From Cryptomeria japonica (taxonomy: Eukaryota; Streptophyta; Pinopsida; Cupressales; Cupressaceae): a DNA stretch of 64,000 bases. The translations under genes and the position numbers were made by a program. Positions 34,248 through 45,604 of this stretch are shown here, piece after piece; position 1 is the stretch's first letter; every line of letters begins with the position of its first letter. The stretch covers positions 211,828,997 through 211,892,996 of the forward strand of contig NC_081406.1 of NCBI RefSeq assembly GCF_030272615.1, given 5' to 3'. The notes beneath the pieces are model-generated. The model was not told the DNA's origin. It made no database searches and saw only the letters and a list, made by a program, of their open reading frames with translations.

Positions 34248-37200
34248 TTAAGCTTAGTATCTATGCAAGTGCATAGCATTTATAGGGTCTTTAAGAGACG
34301 TACCATCTACACCCGCTATTTTGTAAGCACCTGATCTATAATCTTCAATAACAATATATAGTCCAAGCCAATTAGGACTAAATTTTCCCTTTTCTTCAGG
34401 TAAGGCATTCACATTGTGCTAATTCTCATAGAGCACTAAGTCACCCACTGAGAGGGAACGTTGAATAACCTTATCATTGTAGCTTCGTTGTAGAGTTTTG
34501 TGATACGCTTGAATATGCTCAAGAGTGTTTATACGTTGTTCATCAAGCATCTCAAGCTGTTGAAGTCTTTGTTCTCTATAAGTGTCATCATCTACTATAC
34601 CTCTGAGAGAAACTCTGAGTGATGGAATCTCTAATTCTAAAGGCATAATAGCATCAGCACCATAAATAAGATTATAAGGTGTAGTTCTGGTAGCAATTCG
34701 TACGCTCGTTCGGTAGGCCCAAAGAGCATAGATTAGCTGAGTACTCCAATCCTTACCATGCTTATTCATATTTTTATGAAGAATTTGTTCAATTATCTTA
34801 TTGGATGATTCGGCTTGACCATTTGATTGAGGATAGTATGGTGTAGAAAATCGATGTTTTATATGATACTTCTCAAGGAATTTCTTCACATCCTTGTTCT
34901 TAAATGATGTCCCATTATCAAAGATTATAGTGGAAGGTATCCCGAATCAAGAAATAATGTTTTCTAGAAGGAATCGACAAATCACATCAGCAGTAGTAGA
35001 GCGAAGGGGAACAGCTTCTACCCACTTTGTAAAGTAATCTGTTGTGGTTATAATGAAAGTATGTCCTTGAGATGAAGGAGGGGAGATTTTATCAATAAGA
35101 TCCAGCCCCCATGCAGAGAAAGGCCAAGAAGCTACATGAGAACGAAGTTCTTGGGCAGGAGCATGAATCAAATTGTTGTGTTGTTGACATTGATGACATT
35201 TCTTAACAAATGAAAAAGAATCCTGCTGCATAGTTTGCCAATAATATCCCATGTGAAGCAATCTTTGAACCAAGGATTTGCCTCCAAAATTCCCCCCACA
35301 GGCACCTGAATGGGCGTCTTCAAGGGCAATAGGGATTTCTGCTCTTGAGGGTTAATGTAAATTTGATTGTATCCTGAAAAACCATCCATGAAGGATAACA
35401 AGGCATGTCCTACCGTAGAATCAACTATCATGTCAATGTTTGGAAGAGGGAAATCATCTTTTAAAGAAGCCTTATTTAAATCTCGAAAATCGGTACACAT
35501 TCTTATTTTATTATCTAGTTTAGCCACAGTGACAATATTTGAAATCCACGGGGAATAATCAATAGGATGGATAAATCCAGCCTCCAATAATTTTTCAATC
35601 TCAGCCTTAACAAGCAGAGCCACCTTAGGATTCATCTTTCGAATCTTTTGTTTCACGGGCTTAGCATCAGGAACTAAGACAATGTTATGAGTAACAATCT
35701 TAGGATCTATACCAGGCATGTCAGAGTATGTCCAAGCAAAGATCTCGGGGAATTCATGCAATAAACCTTCATATTGTTTTTGTTCCTCTTCATCCAAACA
35801 TTTTCCAATTTTAATAACTTTTTCTTCATTGCAAGGATCCATCTTAACATTAGTGGTGTCACTTATGAGAAGATTACTTTGTTGAGGAGTATCCTTTAAC
35901 TGAGGGAATTCTTTCACAATCTTATCATTATCAATCTCTTTTCCAAAATAGGCTTCAATGTTCAAACAATAAGGGAGTCCCCTATTGTGATGATAATGAG
36001 GAAGAGTATCATATGCTCCTAAAAACTCAGCTAAAGCATCATCGGTAGGAAAAACATCAAAAGCACAAGCACACGAAGGATCCTCATCAATGTACTCAGG
36101 GTGTGGCATTGATAGAGATGTAGAAATAGCATTAACACTAATACATGGTCTCTTAGAAGCTTTAGTACGCTTGTAGGGATTATAGCCAAGTCCAAAGGCA
36201 TAATTGTGAAGATTATTCTCTAGAGGAACTTTTATCCCTTGTTCGTGAGCACCACAACCATTTCCATGATACCCATGCTTAGCAAAAATGCGAAAACCAT
36301 GACCATAACGATCAGCCATTTTAGAAAGAGAAGGTGGTTTTTCATAAGACAAAGAATCAAACTCTTCAGAATTAGAGGTGTGAGGAGAAGAAGTTTGAGA
36401 AGCGGCCACAAAATTATTACTCATAGGCTCAGGTAATGTTGATTGATTTTTAGCTTCTTCCTTCTTTTCAGCTTTAAGCTCTCTAGAAGGAACCTTATAT
36501 TCACCTACAAAGGTGGGATTAAAATCAAGAGATCCCCAATCATCTTCTGCAAGAATCTTCTCAGGATCAAAATCCTTCTTATGTGTAGATTCAAGTTGAG
36601 AAGAATCTTCTTCAGGAGCTCCAGACTCATCCAAAGAATTTTGATCATCAGAGAGCGAGGATTCATCGATAGGTATCTTGTTTAAAGAGTCATCGCTAGA
36701 CGAGGAAGGGTTAGAAGAACCCCCTTTGGAAGTAGATGTTTGTAAACAAGCTTGGAAATTAGTATCACCTATCAAGGTATATGTCTTATTGTTATAGATA
36801 AATTTAACTTGTCTGTGCAATGTAGAGGGGACAGCTCGCATACTGTGAATCCAAGGTCTCCCTAATAACAAGTTGTATGTTAGATTTCCCGACATAACAT
36901 GGATAGGAGTAGGCAAAGTAACAGGCCCCACTGTGACGGGTAAGGTGATAGTACCTAATGAAGTTTTAGCCACATTGTCAAAGCCTCGAATAGGACGAGA
37001 GTCCGGCTCAATTAGGGATGTATCCACATTCATCTTATGCAAAAGATTAATGCTACACACATTAAGACCAGAGCCATTATCTACTAGTGTTCGTCTTATA
37101 GCAGTGTCTTTCATGATAACCACAATCATCAAGGGATCATATTGATGTTGAATTTCACTAGTAGGCAACTCATCTTGAGTAAACACAATTTGAGCTTTAG

Positions 37201-38119
37201 GATTCATCACAGAGTTAACCAAAGATGCTATATTACTAGATGTATTTGGTGGAGGAACATTCAAATCTTTCAAGGCATCTTGTAACATTCCATGATGAGT
37301 GGAAGAAGTTTGAATCAAATCCCAAAGGGATATCTTAGCAGGGGTAGCTTTAAGTTGTTCTATGAGATCATATTCCTTACTAAGAACTTGTGAAATACGT
37401 GGAGCTTGCGGAAGAATTGGTTGAGGATTCGGAAGAGAAACTAGAATAACAGGAGGAGGACTAGGCTGCCTATTATTTCTAGTATGGTAAGTATGGGCAA
37501 CCGCATGATAACTCTCTCTAGTTATTTGCTTGGCATAACTATAAGGACTTATAGGTTTTCTTCCTTGCACAGTGATGATTGGTTTATTCGGAGTACGAAA
37601 GAAATCATGATCACACCTTCCTTGGATAGTAAGGAGAGGTGATTTAGGACCTTGAAAGGTGGGAGAAGGATAAGCACCTTGGACTTCAAAGAGAGGCTTT
37701 TTATGCTCATTCAAATTTATCATGTTAACCAATTTAGAAGTCTTGTTCTTGTTTAAAGATTTTGATAAAGCCACAAAGTCATCAAGAGCATCATCCATAA
37801 AAGTATGATCATAGCTATCAAAAGGTTTATCTTTTGGTTCGAAAGGAGATATCTCTTCATAGAGGGGATTGTTGAAAACAACCATGTTACTAGATTTAGT
37901 GGAAGAGTTGATAGGAATGTACCCTTGAGAGGAATCATTCAACTTATCTTTCTCATCACAATGAAATGGCATAGTAACAAGGTTTATGAGTTTTTGGTAA
38001 AATGAAGGTTTGGCATCCTTAGGGTTCAAAAACTCATCTAAAGCTTCATCTAATTCATCTTGGCTATACTCATAATAATCATCATAAGCATGAACATTTT
38101 GCAAATAAAAGTCTAACAT
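34248..38119 (-). pseudogene. pol: Element C polyprotein with RT/RNase H deletion; no Gag
   Basis: From MLDFYLQNV (start 38119) a 983-codon frame is open to 35168. It covers the N-terminal domain with three (I/V)QG motifs, protease (LVDNGSGLNVC, YNLLLGRPWIHSM), G-patch-like IFAKHGYHGNGCGAHEQGI and the first part of RT (FRDLNKASLKDDFPLP, DGFSGYNQIYINPQEQ). At about 35340 the sequence jumps straight to the integrase zinc region, removing the equivalent of A's ~15687-17362: RT YVDD, both RNase H domains and the integrase start. The remaining integrase (MVQRLLHMGYYWQ, CHQC, DLIDKISPP, then the C-terminal part at 34419-34889) is out of frame and carries stops near 34418 and 34946. It cannot reverse-transcribe by itself. 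Confidence 0.9.
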
Positions 38120-38295
38120 TTCGAAATGAAAGTTGCATGAAAATTAAACACAAATGCAAAGAAACACACTCTTTTTTTTTTTTTTTTTTTTTTCTTTTTA
38201 ATGAAAATGAAATGAAACACACTAAATCTAGATCTAGATCTAACAAATGCAATGCAAGAAGAAGCAATGATAGATTCACGTCAAGTTCACCAAAA
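38120..38295 (-). other. Element C leader and primer-binding site
   Basis: 176 bp between LTR and ATG. The coding strand reads TTTTGGTGAACTTGACG directly after the LTR (PBS position), then a purine run at about 38171-38195. As in A there is no space for gag. Confidence 0.7.
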
Positions 38296-39908
38296 TGTGT
38301 GGGAGAAAAAAAGCGAGACTAGGTTATCATGCCCTAATCCTACCTTTTGACACACATTACGGAATACGAAAGAGCCTAGAGGTATCACACAATTGGCTAC
38401 TTCTTTTTGTGAAAGAGAGAGCCACGGGCTACCTATTAGGATTTCTATTCCTTTGTTGTATTTGAAAGGTAATATTATGCAAGTTCAATTCCTAACCCTA
38501 AAATGCAAGTATGAGCTAACAACAAGATTGCAGAATTGAACTTAAACAATGGAAAGCTGTAAACACAAGGATAAAACAAGAATGCAGATGCGTATCCAAA
38601 GTCAAAATTTGACTGAAAATGTTCGGGATGGGGGCGTAGGCGCCACTATCCTGATTCTGTCCTGGAACTGCACCCGAAACTGTTGTTTTGCACTCTGGGA
38701 AACTGTCTGAAATGCTGTCTGTCAGGAGGACTAGGGCGCCCAGCGCCTCTGTCCCAGGGACCAAGGCGCCTAGCGCCCCTGTCCTGGTAGGACCAGGGCA
38801 CCCCACGCCCCTGTCCTGGTATTCTGCTATGCAATTTGGTTGGGGGTGCTGTCTCAACCTGCTTTTTTTGGATCTACAACCTGCGGCGTCGTCCGAGTCT
38901 TGAAACCTACACTTGTATCTGAAAAAGGTGTTTGGGTGGCTATATAGGGTTTTGCCTTAGTCAAACCCCCGCTTTGGTGATTTCCACCTCCATGAATAGC
39001 CAAGTTGTATTGTAAAAGTAATGTGTGTGTAGACCTTGTGTGTGTGCAAGATCTAAAATGCAAGTACGCAAACTAGAGCAACCTAGAAAGTAAACCCTAA
39101 TTGCTTGTCAATGATAATGTGAATGCTCTAAATCAAGATGCAAAGTGATCTAAAGCATGGATAAATGATATATTGAAGCTTATGCAAAGACATGAAAACA
39201 ACATGAAATCATACCCAACCCCCAAGGGAGGGGTACAAGCCAATCTTCAGTCGGTAATCTCCTATTGTTCTTCAATGTCTTCCAAGCACTAAATGAATGA
39301 ATGTATTTGATAAATGCTTGATAGAGGGATGTTGAAAGTTATTGAAGTCTTCAAAGATCTGCTCTTTCGCTGCATATGAGGTTCCGGAAAACAAAATTCC
39401 GATCCCCTCAAATGAAGAAAGAGAGCTCTTATGTATGAAACCCTAGGTCACAATTTCGTCTTTTGGCCGACCTAGAGATTGAATATCCCACCAATTTCTT
39501 GGGGTTAAGCTTTATTTTATGATTGGATCGTGCTCCTAAAATTTTGGGGAAAATGTCCGGGACCGTGTGCACTCCAGGCGCCACGGTCCCGACAACTTTT
39601 CACCAAATTTTTATGGCTGTCAGATATGATGATTTTAGAGAGAATCCCGAAGTTACAGGTGATTTCGAGATGTTTTGACCCCCGAAATCAAGCCCCCAAG
39701 TTCAAAATAGGACTTAATTAGGGTTTTTGATTAGATGATGTATGAAAAGGGGCACACTTTAATGAAAGGGCCCGACTTTATGATGTGAAGGATGATGAAA
39801 TAGGACCTTAGACCTAATTAATTTGATTAATTAAGTACTAAAGGGGAAATGCAATGCAATATGCAAACCGCGCCAAGGCGGGTGCTAAACTAGGTGTGAA
39901 ATTGTACT
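38296..39908 (-). repeat. Element C 5' LTR (truncated at outer end)
   Basis: 1613 bp. It matches the 3' LTR but stops at 'gaaattgtact', lacking the final ~34 bp (through AATGCTACA). It has the minisatellite at 38727-38819 and a candidate minus-strand TATA box (ctatatag) near 38940. Element B sequence resumes at 39909. Confidence 0.9.
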
Positions 39909-42568
39909 GACTATATATAATTTTACTAAGCCACTTGAAGATGAGTCAGAAACTTCATCTTATGACTCTAATAACTCAGACAGGAGCTCTATTCATAACA
40001 TCAATTATTCAACAACACATTATGACTACTCTATCATGAATGTTGAGATGTTGTCCACTGACCCTGTTACTGTCACACCACGGTATGTAGTCCAGTCTGA
40101 AGTAGGTGACAATGCTCGAAGTAGGTAGGTCGGGTTAGGTCCACTAAATACTAACATGAATTTTGATAATCATGTTGTGACTCTTCCTGGTCTCGAGACA
40201 CATACACAAGGTAGTCTTCTCGAACTCGACTGGTTGGTCCGAAGCCATGATGATAGTACTGTGAACTCCCTCGAGACTATTCCAACCTTATCCTTAATAC
40301 ATCCTAAATTGATTGATTGTACTCTTTATAACCAACCCTTGAATGTACCTACTTTTGCCAATGACTATACGTTAGCCTATTATCTCAATGCAGTTAAAAC
40401 CATGAACTCTTCCACCAATGAACATAGTGAAAATAGGGCTGAAACATATATCAAGTATCTTAGTCACAAAAATAAGAAAAATAAAAATAAAAGACTTGAT
40501 GGTGAAAACCACATTATGGCGGTATCAGAATCTAAAAAAGAGAAAATAAAGGATGTACCTAAAGGTGAAAACCTCTCTAAGGTGCCTGAAGGTGAGATAC
40601 TTGATATACTACCAAGTCATTTCCAGAAGAGATCTTCTATATTGATTGAGCCAACTTAGCTAGTGAACATTGGGAGTCAAGAGACACCACACATCATTCA
40701 TTTAGCTCAATCACTATCAACAGAAGAGTTAAAAGATTTCAGCAACCCTTTTTTAGAAAAGAAAATCAACTTTGCATGGACATACTCAGATATGCCAGGA
40801 CTAGATCTTGATCTCATCATGCATCATCTCTCTATTACACCAGGAGTTAAACCAGTCAAGCAAAAAATCTGTAAGATGCATCCTCATGTGGCACTGTTAG
40901 TCTAGGCTGAACTAGAAAATTTGCTAAAAGCTAGATTTATCAGAGCTATAGACTACGTAGAATGGATATCAAATATAGTACTTGTATCAAAGGTAGACAA
41001 ATCTATTAGAGTTTGCACATACTTCAGGGATCTCAACAAAGCATGTCCGAAAGACAATTTTCCATTGCCCAACATTGACATGATAGTAGATATGACTGCT
41101 GGATATGAGATGTATTCATTAATGGATGGATTCTCTAGTTACAATCAGATCAAGATAGCACCTGAAGATCAAGAAAATACAGCTTTCACATGTGCATGGG
41201 GAACCTTCTACTGGAATGTTATGCCGTTTGGTCTAAAGAACGCAGGAGCAACTTACCAAAGAGCAGTAACCACTATCTTCCATGATATGATGCATAAAAA
41301 CATGGAAGATTATGTTGATGACACCCTAGTAAAAACCATGAAGATATCTATGCATATTCACGAACTAGGCCTCATACTGGATAGAATGGAAAGATTCAAG
41401 CTCTGGTTAAATCCTAAAAAGTGTGCATTTGGGGTAACATCAGGAAAATTGCTTGGTTACATAATTTCAAAAAAAGGAATTGAGGTTGACCTTGAAAAGG
41501 TCCAAGCTATAATGGAAATGCCTCCACCCAAGAATATCAATCAAATGAGAAGTTTACAGGGCCATCTTCAATCAATAAGGCATTTTATATCTTAGCTAGC
41601 AGATAAAGCTCAACCCTTCACAAAGGTATTAATGAAAGGAGTTCAATAAAACTAGGATAAAGATTGTGAACAACATCTACAATAGATCAAAGAATATCTT
41701 TCTAATCCACCCATATTAATGCCACTGATTCAAGGTAAGCCACCAATCCTATACATATCAGCTACATATACTTCACTGGGGGCACTTCTGGCACAACAGG
41801 ATGACACTAAAAAGGAATGAGCTATCTATTACATCAACAAAATATTGGTGTCGTATGAAATGAGCTACACTATAATAGAGAAAGCATGCTTGGCATTGGT
41901 CTTTGCATCACAAAAATTAAGGCACTATATGTTAGCACACTCTATTAAGCCGGTAGCCAAGATTGATCCACTCAAATATCTTCTCAGTAAAGCAACGCTT
42001 ATAGGGAGACTGGCTAAATGGGTCATGGTTCTTACAGAATTTGATATCAAATATGTGGAACGTAAAGCCATCAAAGGACAGGTTATTGCAGACCAACTTG
42101 CTGATGCTCCACTTGAAGATAGTCAACCTCTGCATATAGAATTCCCAGATGAATCAATCATGCACCTTACTGAACAATCATGAAAGATGTTCTTTGATGG
42201 GTCTTTCACTCAACATGGTTCTGGTGCCAGAATACTTTTTATTACTCAAAAATATTCAATTCTGAAAGCTTACAAGATTCTCTTCCCTTGCACAAACAAC
42301 ATTGTAGAATATGAAGCTTTGGTAAATGGGATCAATCTAGCCATTGAATGGAAGATTGTTGAATTACACATCTATGGAGATTCTCAACTCGTCATCAACC
42401 AAATAAATGATCTATATTAGACAAGAGATGAGAAACTGATGCCTTATAAGAAAATGGTGGATGATCTCAAGAAATACTTTACCTTTGTATCATTTCAGCA
42501 AATCCCCAGAACAACAAATAGAGCAGCGGGTGCAATGGCCAACTTGGCATCTATACCACAGCTATAGG
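39909..42568 (+). pseudogene. pol: Element B reverse transcriptase and dual RNase H
   Basis: Mostly one frame with many stops. After a linker (40156-40659), RT: PVKQKICKMHPHVALLV, FRDLNKACPKDNFPLPNIDM, DGFSSYNQIKIAPED, MPFGLKNAGATYQRAV, active site YVDD near 41311. First RNase H (LYISATYTSLGALLAQQDD) without the usual catalytic Asp. Second RNase H: MFFDGSFTQHGSGAR, NNIVEYEALVNG, YGDSQLVINQ, RTTNRAAGAMA, in which the last acidic residue seems replaced. The dual arrangement is the Tat hallmark. Stops near 40657, 40903, 41593, 41818, 42181 and 42418 make it dead. Confidence 0.9.
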
Positions 42569-43922
42569 AATCTAATTTTTACTTTGAATTCCGAGTGGAA
42601 GAGTTACATTATCCTACCTATGATTCCCCCGAGTCTCAGATGGTTTGTTCTATTATTGGACATGACTCATCTCATTATAGCCACCTTTATTCTTACCTGC
42701 GTGACAAAGTTGTCCCTGCTAATCTTTCCTGAAATGAAAAAATGAACCTAATCCAAAATGTGTCATGGTATGTCATCATTGCTAATGACCTATTCAAGCA
42801 AGGATTAGATAATACTTTGCTTAGATGTCTAGAAACTGAGGAGTCCCAATGCGCATTATCTGAGGTTCATGAAGGTGTTTGTGGATCCCATTCAAACGGT
42901 CTAACTTTAGCACAAAAACTACTAAGGGTTGGCTACTACTGGCTAGACATGGAGAAAGAAGCTATAAAATTTTCTAAAACTTGTGAAAAGAGCCAGCTAC
43001 ATGGGCACCTTATACATGCTCCAACAAGGGATCTCATACCCTTTGTGACACATTGGCCCTTTGAAAAGTGGGCATTTGATCTAATTGGCCAAATATATCC
43101 TGCATCATCTAACGAACACAAATTTATTATCACTACCTCTGAGTACTTTACTAAGTGGGTAGAAGTAGTTCCGCTCATCAGGCAATCGGCAAACAAGTAG
43201 CTCTCTTTATTCTTAATTGTATCATCTGTAGGTATGGTATACCTTCAACCATTATAACTAACAATGGAGGACAGTTCAAGAACAAAGATCTAGATGAAAT
43301 CTGTGAGTAATTCAAAATAAAACAACACTGGTCATCACTATATTACCCTCAAGGTAATGGACAAGCATAGACATCTAACAAAAACCTACTGACTATCTTG
43401 CATAGAATAGTGAACAAATCCAGGAAGGATTGGCATCTATAGCTCAATCCTGCACTGTGGGCTTATAGAACAAGTATCAGAACCCCTACTAGGGCTACAC
43501 CTTTTTCTCTGGTGTATGGGTTAGAAGCAGTATTACCTATTGAGGTGGAAATACCATCTCTAAGAGTTTCTTTACAAGGTCTCATTACTGATGAAGAATA
43601 TAGAATATCTAGATTACAAGAGCTTGAATTGTTGGATGAGTGTCGGCAAGTGGCATTTGATCATCTCATAGTTTACAAAAAGAGAATGTCCAAAGGATAT
43701 AACAAAAAGGTTCGACATCAAGAATTTCAGGTTGGTGACCTAGTTCTAAGAGAAAATCCTAAAAATCAATAGTTTCGAGACAACAAGGGGAAGTTTGAAC
43801 CCAACTAGCTAGGTCCCTATATTGCAGCTTTTGGCTCTGGTGCCTATCAACTCTCAACATCGGAAGGAGAACAGATCCACGAACCGATCAACACCATCCA
43901 TCTGAAGAAATTCTTCACTTAA
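42569..43922 (+). pseudogene. pol: Element B integrase (decayed)
   Basis: The zinc-binding part has HEGVCGSHSNG and a damaged CEKSQ (normally CxxC). Core: WAFDLIGQIYP keeps the first Asp; the second is changed (IITNNGGQF instead of SDNG); the Glu codon in NGQAE is a stop (near 43367). The C-terminal part LWAYRTSIRTPTRATPFSLVYG, LPIEVEIPSLRVSLQ and VGDLVLRENP runs to HLKKFFT-stop at 43920-43922. A frameshift near 43200 also interrupts it. Confidence 0.88.
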
Positions 43923-43958
43923 ATATTCTCTGCTTCAGCAGCTTCTGTAGCTAAAAAG

Positions 43959-44090
43959 TCCTGAAGAAATCCTAAAAATCATAAATGTTCTGAACAAACT
44001 CTAAAAATCATAAAATGTCCTGAACAAAATCCTAAAAATCATAAAATATCCTGAACAAACTCCTAAAAATCAGAAAATGTCCTGAAGAAA
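43959..44090 (+). repeat. ~30-bp tandem repeat after element B pol
   Basis: Four to five units of tcctgaacaaa.tcctaaaaatcataaaatg, spaced 29-31 bp, directly after the pol stop codon. They end in an A/G-rich tract. Confidence 0.85.
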
Positions 44091-44235
44091 TTCAAAAAAA
44101 AAAGAAAAAAAAGAATAAGAAAAACAGAAGAAAAAAAGAAAAAAAGAGAGAAAATGCCTTGGTGAAAACCTGGTAAACAGGCACCTTGGTAAAAAAAAAA
44201 AAAATCTACCAAGCAGGTGAAAACTTGGCAAACAG
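44091..44235 (+). other. Purine-rich tract with small hairpins
   Basis: An A/G run of about 60 bases, then gaaaacctggtaaacaggca and a second variant gaaaacttggcaaacaggtg, each with a CCTG/CAGG-type mini-hairpin. A purine tract here could serve as an internal plus-strand primer; this is inference from composition and position. Confidence 0.5.
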
Positions 44236-45604
44236 GTGTCTCTTGTACTCAAGCACTCCATCTATTAACGCAACATTGCCATTCCTGCTTTCATGCATCT
44301 TTGCTTTTGCTTGTACATATTTTAGTCACTTTTGTGACATCCTGGTTTGTTGGAACCCTCATGGCTTGAACTGATCAGCGTCCTAGTCTTAGGTTACTCG
44401 ATAGAGCAATTTGCATGTCCTAAGCAGTATCAACCTAGTCAACCTTACGTTAGTGACACCTAGTCATCCACTCTGATTCAGTCACTTGTCTCCTGACTAC
44501 TGAAGAGTTTTATCACTGAGTAAACAATCAAAATAACAAAACAGAAAACAATCACTAAACAGTTTGAGCTATGCGTGAAAATTTTCTTTGTGTGTTGTCT
44601 TTTATATTGGTTTTTTATTATTATCCCTCTGAGTAACTCAAAGAAGTGTATCATGACTAAGAGGAGCAAGGATTGGGGGCATAATATTTTCTTGTTTTCT
44701 GCTTGTAGGAATGATCCCAATGATCTAGAAACATCTAAATTAGTTGGGTGTCTGTGATAAGAGCCTTCACATCAAGGTGAAATCGCCACACATACCTCGA
44801 CTTGGCTTATTTGAATGCTACAGGGAGGTCCATATCATTTCTTTGTCTATATTGAGGGAATTTATTTATGATGCAATTTGGGTCCCTACAAAATCTGTCC
44901 AAGGATATGAATGAAAAAAGGGTCATTGCGGACAAGATAATTAATATTGCATATGCAAATAAATGAACTCTATTATGCCTGCTATAATTGTAAAATGCTC
45001 AATGATGAAAATTAAGCTTTTCAAAGTCCAGTGACTAGGTTTAGGATTACATATCATCTTGCATTTCATTATGCATCTCATGAATTTTGAGTGATTTCGG
45101 TATGGTAACAATGATCTCTTTATCTTCTGAATGAGAGTTGGAGCATCATCATTTCTTAGCTAAGTGGTCTCTTTTTAGCATTTCTCTGATCGAGTAGTTG
45201 TGTTTTGAGATGTTAGCTACATACATAAGTATCTTATATAAATTCATACATTTCATACATTCATTTGCATTCATATTATTGCATGAAGAAAAAAGAAAAT
45301 TTGCATTACTCATTCCTCACTCACATTCATTTATTTGCATATGAAAAGAAAGAAAAATAAACATTCATGATCATTTGCATTACACACATTCATGCTAAAT
45401 CATAAATGCATACATATAGAATAAAGAATATAGAACATCTCATAATCAATTAACACAAGTACGATGAAGTCAAATTGGATTTCGTAAATATATATATCAT
45501 ATCAAGTCTAGGAGTACAAAATGATGTCCAATGATATGTACAAACTCCCATCGGAGCAAGAATCGTATGGCTACAAAAAAATATTTGAGCTACAAAAAGA
45601 ATAT
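44236..45604. other. Element B region between pol and the antisense gene
   Basis: No ORF that can be supported. Around 45240-45420 'catttgcatt'-like words recur in low-complexity A/T-rich sequence. This corresponds to the convergent 3' UTR interval of elements A and C, but is about twice as long. Confidence 0.5.

Larger units (their letters stand above)
28893..39908 (-). mobile_element. Tat element C: Gag-less relative of A with large pol deletion
   Basis: 11,016 bp. LTRs are at 28893-30539 (1647 bp) and 38296-39908 (1613 bp, missing the last ~34 bp of the family consensus). It is related to A throughout but belongs to a distinct subfamily: both LTRs share 'ggttatcatgccctaat' where A has 'ggctaacatgtcctaat'. 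Coding strand is minus. No target duplication can be seen, because the right LTR end and perhaps adjoining B bases are lost. It interrupts element B between its G-patch and RT parts. Confidence 0.93.
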
